Assembly: GCA_963422465.1 (NCBI GenBank)
Contig: OY730175.1
Coordinates: forward strand, 2,480,001 to 2,544,000
Length of the DNA stretch: 64,000 bases
Direction: 5' to 3'
DNA from: Lichina pygmaea
Lineage: Eukaryota > Ascomycota > Lichinomycetes > Lichinales > Lichinaceae
Part shown: piece after piece, positions 9,339 to 19,847 of the stretch
Position numbering within the stretch: the stretch's first letter is position 1
Layout: each line of letters opens with the position of its first letter
Position numbers and translations under genes: made by a program
Notes under the pieces: model-generated
The model's database searches: none
What the model was told of the DNA's origin: nothing
Seen by the model: only the letters and a program-made list of their open reading frames with translations

Positions 9339-11694
9339 ATGGACAAAGCAGAGGAGTTTGCAAGGCAGCCTGGTCGGCTGAAACAACGTGCGCTTGTCCT
9401 CTTGGAGGATCGCAAGAAGCTTCCGATATGGTCTCGTCTGCCGGAGATCGGCCGCAGCCTGCGCGAGAAGGACGTGATGCTGCTCGTCGGAGAGACCGGC
9501 AGCGGCAAGAGCACGCAGATTCCACAGTCGTTGCTGAAGGAGCCCTGGTGCCGATCAACTGTCGTGAAGGTGCCACCTTCATCGAGCGGTGGCCACCGCA
9601 GCTTGCCCGTCGGAGGATGCATCGCCGTGACAGAGCCTCGTCGGGTAGCTGCCATCTCGCTCGCGAGGCGAGTCGCGGCCGAGATGGGCACGCCACTTGG
9701 ATCTTCGTCCCCGGCGAGCAGAGTGGGCTACTGCGTTCGATTCGACCGGTCCACGTCGCCCGGCACCCGCATCGTCTTCCTGACCGAAGGGATGCTGCTG
9801 CAAGAGCTCTTGCGGGACCCGTGGCTACGCCAGTACAGCGCTGTCGTGGTGGACGAGGTCCATGAACGGGGCGTCAATGTCGACTTGGTCCTTGGCTTTC
9901 TCCGAAGGCTTCAGACCGGCAATCTACAGGGCAGAGGAGGCATTTCGCTGAAGGTGGTGGTCATGAGCGCCACCGCCGACGTCGCAGCGCTCTACGAGTA
10001 CTTTGCCAGAACACGCACCATTTCTTCCCAGACTGGTCTGGTCCCCAAGGAAATCCCAGCGCGCGAAGGGAAACAGAGCCGCAAGCGCAAGCGGCCAGAT
10101 GACGGCCATGATTCGAGGTCTGGTGTTGCAGTTGACGAGACCATGCCACCCGATCGGATGGCGACTGAGGCACCAGAGTCCACCAAGGGGGTAGCTGTCT
10201 GCGCCGTCAAGGGACGCCAGTACCCCGTCGACGTTCTCTACTCGTCCCAGCCGGTCTCGGATCTGATGGAGTGCGCGCTGCGCAAGGTGTTCGAGGTGCA
10301 CTACTCCGAGGCCATGCCGGGGGACATCCTCGTCTTCTTGGCCGGCCAAGAGGAGATCGAGACGCTGGAGAGGCTTGTGCAGGATCTGGCGACGCAGATG
10401 CCGTCTGACGTTCCCAAGGTGCTGCGCTCCACACAGGCACTCAAGCCCCTTGCGACGTGCTAAGCTTTCGGCAGCTGTCCGTTCATCCCCTCTTCGCAGC
10501 CTTGCCGCAGGCTCACCAGGACAGGGTCTTCCAGCCGGCATCGAGGCCAAACACCCGGAAGGTCGTTCTCTGCACCAACATCGCCGAGACGTCCGTCACG
10601 GTTCCTGGGGTGCGATACGTCGTCGATTCGGGCAAGGCCAAGATGAGACACTTCAGAAGCCGTCTGGGTCTCGACTCGCTGCTGGCGAAGCCGGTGTCCA
10701 AGTCCTCGGCGCTGCAACGCACCGGCCGTGCCGGGAGAGAGGCGCCTGGCAAGTGCCACCGGCTCTACACGGAGCAGGACTACTACCGACTCGACGAGTC
10801 GACCGTCCCTGAGATCCTCCGGTGCGATCTCTCGCAGACGCTTCTGGTCATCAAGGCTCGGGCCGTGGACGACGTCGCGTCTTTTCCCTTCCTCGACCCT
10901 CCGCCACGTGACTCGCTGCAGAAAGCGTTGCTCCAGCTATACACTCTCGGCGCCTTGGACGAGTCCGGACGCATCGGCCGGCTGGGGAAGAAGATGGCGG
11001 GCCTTCCGCTGACGCCTACCCTGAGCCGTGTCTTGCTGGCGGCGGCAACACCGGCCATGGACTGCTTGGTCGAGGCGATCGACATCGTCTCCTGTCTCAC
11101 CGTCGAGAGCATCTTTCTCCAGACCATCGCCGAGGACGACCGGGAGCAGGCCGAGGCGGCCCGCAAGGCACTGCTCCGGAGGGATGGTGATCACATGACC
11201 ATGCTCGCCGCGGTGCAGCAGTACGCCGCCGAGGGCACCGACCGGCGGGCTTGGGCCGAGCGACATTTCGTCTCTCACCGCGCCATGCGGGCCGTCATGG
11301 TAGGCCACTTGGGTCCGATCGAGGACCGCCCGAGCCTCGGCTGACTCGAGTACAGGACGTTCGCAAGCAGCTCCGCGCGATCTGCCACTCGCAAGGACTA
11401 TTGTCGCCGCCGGCGGACATCGCGGAACCCACCGCGGCCGACCAAGGCCGCGCCACCATCATCCTGAAGTGCTTTCTGAAGGGATACGCCACCCATACGG
11501 CTCGCCTGGGCGCGGATGGGAGCTATACCACCGTCTCCAACCACCACCCCATCGCCATTCACCCGTCCAGCGTGCTCTACGGCCGGAAGGTGGAGGCGAT
11601 CATGTACCACGAGCATGTCTTCACCAATCGGGGCTACGCCAAGAGCGTCAGCGCCATACAGATGGATTGGATCGCCGAGGCTCTTGGCGTTTGA
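9339..11694 (+). CDS. DHR2: DEAH-box RNA helicase, DHR2/DHX33-like
   Basis: Three exons (9339-10418, 10475-11299, 11356-11694) with two 56-bp introns give 747 residues, close to yeast Dhr2 (735). Visible motifs are I GETGSGKST (51-59), II DEVH (172-175), III SAT in MSATADV, the CTNIAETSVTVPG block, and VI QRTGRAGR. The HA2 winged region and an OB-fold tail follow (HHPIAIHPSSVLYGRK, YHEHVFTNRGY). The second-residue Val in DEVH replaces the usual Ala. Family members act in nucleolar 18S rRNA processing. The first intron has a GTGCTAAG branch-like sequence. Assignment to Dhr2 rather than another DEAH member rests on length and the short N-terminus. Confidence 0.88.
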
Positions 11695-13357
11695 GATTAT
11701 CCTGTTCCCGTCGTCGTCGTCGTCGGTTCCATCTGCGTACGGCGCTACGGACGGCATGAAGCTGTCGATCTCAACCGAGCGGCTTGCGCGGCCCTCATCC
11801 GATCGGCATCGACCACCTACGTTACGGTCAGCACCGTCGAAGGGATCTGGGCCCGACGAGCGGTTGCCGATGCGAATCGGTAGGCCCAGGTCATGTTTCC
11901 GACCTGGAAGAGAGCGCGTCAAGGTGCGGGGGATCAGAGCTCCACCTCGATGGGCAATCAACGACACACATCCGTCCGCACCACGGCTTGGATGAGACGC
12001 AGGCATGTGCGATTCCGGCTCCGTCGGCCAGCGCAACCGGGACCGTACATGGCACGGCTCGGCAGTTCCAGGAGCCTCGGATATCCAACTCACACCCTTT
12101 GGAGTCGTGCAACAGAAAGAAGTCGTCAGGCGCTTTCTCTGGGTAGCTCGAGGCACCGCCGAAGGCCTACCTCGCACGTCGGCCACGAAAGAGGCTGTCG
12201 AGGTGAAAGGCTCTCCTTGCTGCCCTCGGCAAGTCGGTCACGCTCAAAATACCCCGCAACGAAGTTTTGTAGCCGCATCTCGGTCTAGAGCCAGTCATCA
12301 TGCAAGACATTGCTCCGGTCGTATCGGTACGGGAGGCAAGTCCGAGTTGGCTTAGTCTTTCGGAAGCAGGGGGTCGGAAATGTACAATGGCATTGATTAG
12401 AACGAGCACACAGGTGCTAGTCAAAGCTTCTTCGTCTGTTCAATGATTTTTGGGATGCGACGTTTCCATCCTACACGTCTGTCACTCGCCTGTTTGACCG
12501 CCCAAGCCATCGACGATAGGTTACGGACAGTCAACGAGCGTTCAACGAGCCAGAGATAGGAAGCCGGTAAACTACATCATCCGAAACGACCACTGCAAAG
12601 CCAATATACCGTAACGCTGCGGTGCGGTGACAGTACCTCTACACAACAACATGCTCATCCTCCTTTGTCACTGCAGCATGCACCTGGCACGACGAACGTA
12701 GCCAGGCAGATGCGGCAAACCGCACAGTTGAACGTTCAAATACCATCCTAGGCCGGACCAGGGGGGGGGGGGGGCTAGCTTAGTCAGATAGCTTACGGTG
12801 CCGGTAGTCAGGGGTGGCAGCGAGGCCGATACCGGTATACCGTACCGTAGGCCTACGGTCCCGAGGGGCCTCAATTTAGCAGTCTTCTCTCCGTTCAGTG
12901 CAGGCCGGTCGGCTTGTAATTAGTTGTGCCACCGTGCAATCCTACCGCGTCCTACTCGGAGAAGGATCGTCGACCAGACCCGGACGAGTTTGCCAAGGTC
13001 CACATCTGGAGTAGTTCATGAGCTACGGTACGTATGTACTCAGCTGGGAGACTACGGTACCGTACGGTATGTTAAAGCAGGAACAAGATGATCCTGACAA
13101 TGCGAATAAGGCTGAAGACTCTGGTCTGTACCGGTACGGCATACGGTAATTTTAGTTGGCTGATTTGTTGGTGATCGGCTTTCTCGACGATGTACGTTAC
13201 GTACGGTAATTAGTTGAGGGAGGGGGGGGAGTGTGGGGAGTGGTGACTAAGCTCTTGGGCTCCCGGGGCCTGACTGACTAAGCCTGGGTATTCCCATGCG
13301 GAAAGCGTCTTGGTGAGGGAGAGCTGTTGCAACGCCTGTACGGAAGCCCGCGCCAAA
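11695..13357. other. gene-free stretch 3' of the helicase
   Basis: Several overlapping frames at 11.4-12.4 kb show no conserved motif and look like GC-rich shadows. A G-run lies at about 12762-12774. GTAC-type palindromes cluster at 12825-12850, 13024-13070, 13118-13146 and 13190-13210. Confidence 0.5.
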
Positions 13358-14762
13358 TGTATTCGGACATTCTTCTATATGTGTATCAAAAGTTATAAGA
13401 TTACCCTGCACTCCCACCCCCTGAGCACCCTGCGTCGCCGATGGACAGATCTCGAGGCGTGCTGAGTCTTTGAGTCCTCCAGCCAGTGCCGTCTTGGAGA
13501 GGTGCTCATTCTTCCTCCTAGTCTGAACTGTCGCTGTTCTTGTTGGTCTTGTCGTCGCCATTGTTGTCACTATTGCTGTTGTCCTTGTTGTCGTCATCAT
13601 TCCCACCCAGCCTGGCCTGCCTCACTACGCCCGTAACGCCTCAAGTCTCATGATACTTGTTGCCACCTTCAAGATCAATGATGTGTTGAATATGGCGAGG
13701 GATTCACTCAATCCATCACTGAATCTGAGACTGCTCTAGGTCTTTCCAGGCTTTAAGCCACACTTTTGTCATGTTGTCTTTTGATCTTGGTGCTCTGTAT
13801 TTTGTTGCCCCACACTTGAGAAATGGCCAGCATGGCTTGATAGTGTTGAGGTCTGGGGAGTTGCCTGGCCAGAGTAACTGCTGGACACTGTAGCTGGAAT
13901 AGATTGCCTTCTGGGAATGGTGTGCATGGGGCGGGGCCTTGTCTTCTTGGACAATGGTGTTGGGGCACAATTGCTGGCATTCCTGAGCAAAGGGAAGAAG
14001 CTTTCCCATCAAAATGACTTGCCCATATTGATACCAATCAATTCCTCCTGCCTTGGCTTTTTGTACAAGCTTGCCTGTCTGCTGGGTGAACTTCCAGACT
14101 GGTGCCTTACCAGGCTTGTTGTGTAAGCCCAGACATCACATGCCAGTAACCAACTCCTATTTCTGTTGACATTCTGGCTTGCAAGCAGTGTTTATCTGAG
14201 CTAGCTCCGCCTCTGCTGCCTTCTTCTCTTGTGCAGTCTCAGGCTTCCAAATGTGGCAAGGCCCTTTCTTGTTGCAAGAAAAGGATCCCCAGAACATGAA
14301 CTCTGTCACACTCTTCCAACAGTGCCGGATGACAGTTTTGTCAAAGCACTCCTCTGGAGTTCACCAAAGTTGAGTTCCACCACGGCAGTGTCCTAGAATT
14401 ACCCCAGTTTCATCAGTCCAGATCACATTCTTCCAGTCTCCTAACACCCAATCTTTATGATCTAGCGCAAACTGTAGCCAGGCTGCTCTTATTGAGGGAG
14501 AGGGAATTGGCTTCCATGTTGCCTTGAGCTTTCAAAAGTGGTGGCGACAAAGAATTCACTGTATCGTACAAGGGGAGACTGGGAACTCTTCACTGATATC
14601 TAGAGCAGACATCTCTTGTCCATGGTGATCCTTTCTAATTAGATCAAGGAGTGCCTTGGTTTGTTGCTTGTCAAGCTTCTTTGGGTGACCACTCTTTGGA
14701 GCAGCTTCAAAGAACTTGTCCTTGTACATGGGGTTTGTGGCTGGATCATAGCCACACATGTA

Positions 14763-14789
14763 AAGTCTGACCCCCCTTCGCGGTCCACC
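14763..14789 (+). repeat. left terminal inverted repeat of the nested pogo element (partner 16569-16595)
   Basis: AAGTCTGACCCCCCTTCGCG and seven further bases match the inverted sequence of 16569-16595 at 22 or so of 27 positions. The TA target duplication lies immediately outside each end. Confidence 0.8.
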
Positions 14790-14870
14790 CCCCTTCACGG
14801 ACCCCCTTAGCGACAATTTTTACGACATCAACTTTTGTACGGATTTTGGGCTGACACAGTCCTTAATTGT

Positions 14871-16469
14871 CTAGAGCAGATACTGCGAGCACATATGATC
14901 AAACTCAACCTCCTGATTCTGCCTGGCTACCGAGTCGACCGGATTTACAGCCTGATACCGCTCCCTGGTGGCCTCGAGTGCCGGAATCTTGACAAAGCGA
15001 TCGTTCGGGTTGGGGTGGATTTTCTGGCGCTTCGGTGGGCGTAATGTTTCGATCTCAAGTTCCAGATAGTCAATCTGACGTTGCTGCAGCTCAATCTTGT
15101 GGTTTTGGTGGTCCAGGCGCTTCCCAACCGACCGAAAGAGAGCTCTGGTTGAGGGGTCTCTTGTGCCAATTTTCTCCATGGACTCTCGGAGTTGACGATG
15201 CCCTTTTGGAGTTAGGAACACTGGCTGTGATGCTTGGGATGTGTTCTCAGGATGCTCGGGTTTTATTTGCGGGGTCCTAGGACGTGCCTGGGCTTCTGCT
15301 GGCTGTGGTGGATCCTCCGCAACAACAAATCTGTTCTGCAATGCCTTCCGACAGCTTTGTGGCCATAACCCGGTATGTCGCCACCCAGCAACAATATTTG
15401 AGCTGCTGAAAGCCTTCTTCCGTGCCTTCTGGTACAGAATTAGGAACATGGGCTTCCCAATAGCTCTGGCGGCTGATCTTTTAATGAAATCGTCAAGGAA
15501 CATCCGGTACGCCTGCTTCAGACTTGAAAACACACCAACATCAAGAGGCTGGAGGACGTGGGAGGCGTGGGCTGGCAGGTACAGCAGGTGGATGTTGTTG
15601 TAGTAGCAGGTGTACTGGAATTCATCGGTCTCATGGCTAATATGTCCATCTAGAACAAGCAGTCGTGTTTCTTTGCCAGGACCTGCCCCAGATTGGGGGA
15701 TGAAGCAGTTTTCCAGCCACCCCTGAGCAATACTGCAGTCAATGAAGCCATTATCCTGTGCCTCGAAGTGCCACCCCAGCATCCCTGACCGATCATCCGG
15801 AAACCATTGCTTCTGTACAGATTTCCCCTTGAAAATAACAAGGGGATCAATGCACTGCCCGGTGGCATTGATGCACTCGACAATTGTAGTCCATGTACGA
15901 CACGCAGGAGTACTCAGACACTCAGTCTTCTTCTCCCGCCCTGTCAAGACCTTCCCAGAGTAGGACGTGCCTTCCATAAGGCCTGTCTCATCCATATTGT
16001 ACCGGAATTGTGGTGCAATACTCAAGATCTTTGGATGTGCCATCATATCAAAGAATAGCTTTATATTAGCCTCTGAGGCACCATTCTTTCTAATCTGATC
16101 AAGTGGAACTGCTTTCAGGGACTTAACCTCTGGGTTCCGTCGCAAAAAGTTCTCAGTCCAATGCTTCCCCAGAGGTTTATCATCCCCTCCAGCTTTAAGC
16201 AGTTTCTCGGCGAAATGAGCAAGCTGTTGATGCCGGGGTGCAAAGCCTAGCGAGGCTCGGAGGAGGACCCAGTCTCGCAGACTGGATTCCTGGTCTGGGG
16301 AGAGTCTTTGGCGACTCTGGTTGAAGACTGGTCGTACGTTTCGCCCATGTGATCGGGCACGGAGGGTGGTAGGGGGGATAACCCAGGTTTTTGCAGCGGT
16401 ACGGATTGGCATTCCATCGGAGATAGCTTCCAGCGCGTTCTGGAGGTCCTCGGTCGTGTACGAAGGCAT
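14871..16469 (-). CDS. pogo/CENP-B-type DDE transposase, full length
   Basis: A single 532-residue frame from ATG 16469. An N-terminal Psq helix-turn-helix (MPSYTTEDLQNALEAISDGM through TTLRAR) is followed by a CENP-B-type helix-turn-helix with WVLLRASLGFAPRHQQLAHF and WTENFLRRNPEV. The DDE_1 nuclease has Asp160 (NMDETG), Asp274 (LVLDGHISH) and Asp310 (HVLQPLDVGVF), giving a DD35D spacing. A C-terminal coiled-coil-like Gln/Glu-rich tail (HKIELQQRQIDYLELEIETL) probably mediates dimerisation. All three catalytic Asp residues are present and there is no stop. It shows only distant similarity to copies 1 and 2, so it is a different subfamily. Confidence 0.93.
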   Translation of the reverse strand: MPSYTTEDLQNALEAISDGMPIRTAAKTWVIPPTTLRARSHGRNVRPVFNQSRQRLSPDQESSLRDWVLLRASLGFAPRHQQLAHFAEKLLKAGGDDKPLGKHWTENFLRRNPEVKSLKAVPLDQIRKNGASEANIKLFFDMMAHPKILSIAPQFRYNMDETGLMEGTSYSGKVLTGREKKTECLSTPACRTWTTIVECINATGQCIDPLVIFKGKSVQKQWFPDDRSGMLGWHFEAQDNGFIDCSIAQGWLENCFIPQSGAGPGKETRLLVLDGHISHETDEFQYTCYYNNIHLLYLPAHASHVLQPLDVGVFSSLKQAYRMFLDDFIKRSAARAIGKPMFLILYQKARKKAFSSSNIVAGWRHTGLWPQSCRKALQNRFVVAEDPPQPAEAQARPRTPQIKPEHPENTSQASQPVFLTPKGHRQLRESMEKIGTRDPSTRALFRSVGKRLDHQNHKIELQQRQIDYLELEIETLRPPKRQKIHPNPNDRFVKIPALEATRERYQAVNPVDSVARQNQEVEFDHMCSQYLL

Positions 16470-17019
16470 GATGAATCAATTAAGCCACTTAGAAGTCTGG
16501 ATACTTGATCGTGGGAGGTGCTGCGACGCGTTGTTGATGCAAGAGTCGTGCAGATTTATCGCTTAGGAGGTGGGCCGTGAAGGGGGGTACGACCTTACGC
16601 AACTTGGCGGATTTGATGGATTGTGCTTCGAGAAAGGCCTGTAACACTAACAATCTTCTTTATAGAAGTGCTGTCTTCAAGGAGGGTAAACACCCGAGCT
16701 TTCTGTGCGATGCTGACAGTTCTGTTGCCCATGATGCTAGTCTGGGAAGCGGGGTTGGTGGGTTGCGACGTGCGATGCAACACCGGTTTACAAAGTGGGG
16801 TACAGTCTCACAACTTTGTAAGAGGGTGTCCGAATACATAGAACGGACATACGTACTGTACGTACTCGGTACAGTACGGAGTACCTCCGTACGATATCAA
16901 AGCTCGTCTCTCAAGTCCTTTTCTCATATCACTCCACACCGTCGGTGCTTCTCTCGACCTGGCCAAACCTCAGTCCGAGTCCCGCACACAACCTTTACGC
17001 AGAGGTGTTTGCTTGCAAA

Positions 17020-17891
17020 ATGCGTCCATCCCCGTTCGGCCGCTTTGGCAACTTCTCTCAGAGCATGCGCTCCCGCCTCCCGCTCTTCCGAAGCGGACCG
17101 ATCAATCCGTCGAGGCAAAGACGATGGCAAGAGCTCGGATGGTGCAACCGCTCCGACCCGCAATGTGTGGGAGCGACTGTGGTATAGTCCAGTCGGGCTC
17201 AAGACAGTGCATTTTTGGTATGGCCATCTTCTTTGGCTTGATTGATCGATTGATTAGAACGGCGAAAGGAACGGACGAGGTTGAGCAGTCGATGTTGTCC
17301 TTGCCATTGCCGTCATGTCAACAGACATTGTGCAGGGCTCCTGTTATGAAGGTACAACTTTCGGAACCCAATTCGCTGTCAGACTCCCATGGGGAGAGTG
17401 TGTCGCCGCTTTACAGTCGCCCAATTGAGCAAGTGCTGTAGCATGCTGTATTGAGAAGTCTTGTTTCTAATAAACACGTACAGTGAGCTCTTGTCATAGC
17501 GGGCATCTCGGACTTCTATCGACCTGCGGAAAAGCTCTCTTTGACGCAGAACATTGCTCTCCTCGCAACCGGCTCGATATGGACACGGTGGTGTTCGATC
17601 ATCAAACCGAGGAATATCTTGTTCGTTGGGATGATTCCCTTCATGTCCCTCTTGTCCACACTGTCCACCTCGAGGCCAGCTGTGAATCTGGTCTGAACAA
17701 AGGTCTAACGGTTGGCAGGCTGGCGGCTGTCGACTTTTTCCTTGCAGGTGTCGGCGTTGTCCAGGTGTCCCGCATCCTTGCCTACAACCGCTCCGTGCGC
17801 AAGTCGGACATCTCGCATCGGAGTCGAGGCTGCGACTGAGGAAGTCGAGAACGTGAAGGAGGCCAAGGATGCATCGAAGAACCCGATCTAA
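17020..17891 (+). pseudogene. decayed mitochondrial pyruvate carrier (MPC) subunit gene
   Basis: Four exons remain recognisable: about 17020-17217, 17336-17351, 17484-17620 and 17719-17891. Joined, they read VWERLWYSPVGLKTVHFW, APVMK, ALVIAGISDFYRPAEKLSLT then QNIALLATGSIWTRWCSIIK and FFLAGVGVVQVSRILAYNRS, the MPC2/MPC3 signature, with an Arg/Ser-rich start (MRPSPFGRFGNFSQSMRSRL) like a mitochondrial presequence. Three lesions are seen. The N-terminal frame does not connect to VWERLW without a shift. The conserved Trp after APVMK is TGA (17484-17486) where TGG is expected. The Glu-rich tail (VEAATEEVENVKEAKD) is in another frame. Splice sites and branch sites (CTAAT, GTCTAAC) are still good. 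It is either a recent pseudogene or carries sequencing errors. Confidence 0.8.
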
Positions 17892-19082
17892 AATGTCCTG
17901 ACGCAGAGACCCTACAGGGAAATCGACGAAACTGTCCAACAGCGATCATCATTCACAGCCGCCTTCTCAAGATTTGTTCGCTCACGGAAAGCTTTTCTGT
18001 TGGAGAAATGCAATCTGTTCGCGAGGGAGTTCCAGTGAAGCGATTTCAGAGTCCTTGTTCTGGGACTTTGCGCTCCTCAGCCAGCTTTGGGATGGGGCAC
18101 TTCTCAAGCGTGGGATGGAGTCTAGGGCCTCTTGGATTCGAGCCTCGACTTGGGCATACGAATGGGTCGTGATGTGATGGGAAACGGGCGTTTGAAACCC
18201 GTTCTCGGCGAAATCGAGAATCTATCGTTGAAGTGATAAGACGCCTTATCAAAGGTGGAAGGGAGGGGATGTCCCCCATCCCCTGGGGCTACTAGGCCTT
18301 GCAAGGACGGAAGAGGAAACACTTCCGGAGACGGAAACAGAAGATGGGCGCTTGCAAGTAAGAAGGGGGAACAGTAGTGACAAATGTGCATGGAGGGGTT
18401 GCCGGAGCAATTGTCCGAACAAAGAACCAACATCAAACAAAGACAGTCCATATCTTTGCCAGGCACTCGCACAATATCTCGGTACGGTACCGTACAGTGC
18501 CGTCCCGTCAGCAGTTTCAGCGTCAAGGTTCAACTCTTCTGTTTTCGGACGCCATGACGTGTGCGGCCACTTTCGGGCCGTCGAGGTGCTTTCAAACGTC
18601 GACGAGCATACGGCATCGGTGCCGCACCGCTACGTACAGTACAGTACCGCTACCTACCCACCTACCGTACTATACTCGTACGGAAGAGTCGAAAGTACAA
18701 AGTACAAGAAAGAACGTCCCAAGCGCCGCTAGTGGGCCATTGTGTCCAATGTGGCCATCTTTCTGCAGCCAACTTAGTTCCTCGCCGCAAACAGGTAGAG
18801 CCCAAGGGTCAGAGTGCTGTTCTATCAGTACCAACGCGCTGTCAAAGTCCAGACGACCCGAGCGGATGGAGCGGAACGTATCAGGGCTGGACAAATGCAT
18901 CTGCTTCGGAAAGCAATCTGAGGGGTTTTGACAACAAGTCAATAATCTAGCATTGCATCTTTGAAGGCCTCAGAGCAGTTGGTGGAACTGGTAGCTTGCC
19001 TGAGCTGGATGGCACCACATGGCAGCCAGTGACGATCATGTTTGACCGGGCAAGAGAATGCCAAACGACCAATATCGTGCCG
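17892..19082. other. gene-free stretch between the MPC remnant and RPB10
   Basis: No conserved protein was found on either strand. It contains the hairpin cluster at 18183-18336, GTAC/TACGTAC palindromes at 18479-18505 and 18630-18705, and a (TTTCC)/(TTGTCC) run at 19107-19140 that is the coding tail of RPB10 read on the opposite strand. Confidence 0.5.
18183..18336. other. cluster of five to six short perfect hairpins
   Basis: In 154 bases there are AACGGG/CCCGTT (18183-18203), TTCTCG/CGAGAA (18202-18220), TGATAAG/CTTATCA (18234-18251), GGGGAT/ATCCCC (18265-18283), the palindrome CCTTGCAAGG (18297-18306) and CGGAAG/CTTCCG (18308-18327), or alternatively TTCCG/CGGAA (18323-18336). Neighbouring stems abut. 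No coding potential is visible. It could be a structured RNA, a recombination site or chance. Confidence 0.4.
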
Positions 19083-19540
19083 TCATAGCTGCTGTCTGTC
19101 TCTATCCCTTTCCTTTTCCTTTTCCTTGTCCTTGTCCTTGTCGACGACGTGATAACTGAGAAGACTAGAGTGAGCGAATGAAGCTCACGACGCTGCAGTC
19201 TCCAACGACATATCATGCGTTTGCCTCTTATACAAGAGAAACATACCGAAGTAGCTTTTCGACCAGATCTACATGAGTCATGAGCATTCGACGGCAACAG
19301 TACCGTCGGCATCCAAGTACATCCATGGCGTCACTGTGGAAAGTCAGATTGTATTTGCGGATAAATTCATGAATGTCAGGCTCACCCTTCCGCAGTGCCC
19401 TCGTCCAGCATTTTGACATATCGCTCCCACAGGTCCGCTACGACCTAGACGTACGGTACCCGGCTTTAGATGTGTTCTTGGATTGGCGATTGTTTCATGT
19501 ACACACCTTGCCGCAAGAGAAGCACCGTACAGGAATGATC
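19083..19540 (-). CDS. RPB10: RNA polymerases I, II and III shared subunit Rpb10 (ABC10-beta)
   Basis: Four exons (19540-19505, 19444-19386, 19333-19247, 19155-19083) with introns of 60, 52 and 91 bp give 84 residues (yeast 70). The start MIIPVRCFSCGK contains the first half of the CX2C..CC zinc site. The rest reads VVADLWERYVKMLDEGTAEG, then DAMDVLGCRRYCCRRMLMTH with the YCC pair, then VDLVEKLLRYH and a charged Lys/Asp/Glu tail that is longer than usual. Every intron is GT..AG and the phases agree. The gene is easy to miss because only the third exon stands out as an open frame. It is transcribed away from RPC17. Confidence 0.95.
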
Positions 19541-19847
19541 ATGATGGCAGCGTGATCTATAGCCCTAGTAGATCGCCAAGTTGAGTGGGATATCTTGCCA
19601 ACAACCTTGTGGCTGCGACAGCCAAAATTTTAGTGGGCAGGGGTGGGTAGCCCACGCCTACCGTAGCAGTACGGTACAGTACCCCCGTACGCCGCGACAA
19701 AACTCTGAATAATCATCAGCCGGCCGACCAGGTCGTGAACGGCAAGCCAGATATTCACAGCGAACATCCTGAGATTGTCTTGCTGGCTGCGGAGTACATC
19801 CAAGACAGAACGATCTTCAACACTAGCACCAAAGCGACCTGGGCAAT
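19541..19847. promoter_or_regulatory. 307-bp divergent promoter region between RPB10 and RPC17
   Basis: The start codons of two RNA polymerase subunit genes lie back to back with only this spacer. It contains a GTAC-rich stretch (TACGGTACAGTACCCCCGTACG, read as short overlapping palindromes at about 19668-19692). No TATA box or known factor site could be assigned by eye. Shared regulation is inferred from the arrangement only. Confidence 0.6.

Larger units (their letters stand above)
14763..16595 (-). mobile_element. intact pogo/Fot1-like transposon nested in the Tc1 element
   Basis: The 1833-bp element is bounded by TA on both sides (14761-14762 and 16596-16597). The first 27 bases of each end are inverted copies with about five mismatches (ACCCCCCTTCRCGG core). 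The left end has a second nearby copy of the CCCCCCTTC(A/G)CGG motif (about 14788-14802). It carries one uninterrupted transposase gene. Intact ends, target duplication and an open frame make it the best candidate for a recently active element here. Confidence 0.88.
13716..16732 (-). pseudogene. broken Tc1-type transposase, interrupted by a pogo insertion
   Basis: The N-terminal helix-turn-helix starts at ATG 16732 (MGNRTVSIAQKARVFTLL, GLSRSTIHQIRQVA) and reaches the pogo insertion. Beyond it, 14755-14556 gives CGYDPATNPMYKDKFFEAAP and SGHPKKLDKQQTKALLDLIR. A DDE_3-like end at 14012-13716 gives VQEDKAPPHAH and WPGNSPDLNTIKPCWPFLK. The expected catalytic Glu of the DD34E triad reads Lys (TIKP instead of IEP). 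The region between 14556 and 14012 has frame changes and stops. The protein cannot function. Confidence 0.8.
13358..16838 (-). mobile_element. decayed Tc1-like transposon containing a nested pogo element
   Basis: Both ends carry TGTATTCGGACA-type inverted termini (13358 inward and 16838 inward), with a TA at 16839-16840 on the right side. Between them the minus strand encodes a Tc1-type transposase split by an 1833-bp insert (14763-16595). Without the insert the element is about 1.65 kb, normal for fungal Tc1-like elements. The ends match well only over the first 13 or so bases. Its transposase is broken (see the separate entry). Confidence 0.8.

Noticed and set aside
11398-12355. Overlapping frames of 116-262 codons on both strands
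   Set aside because: No motif or plausible splice structure; typical of GC-rich DNA 3' of a gene.
16577-17245. 222-codon plus frame as one gene
   Set aside because: Only its last 20 codons (VWERLWYSPVGLKTVHFW) are meaningful and belong to the MPC remnant; the rest overlaps Tc1 sequence.
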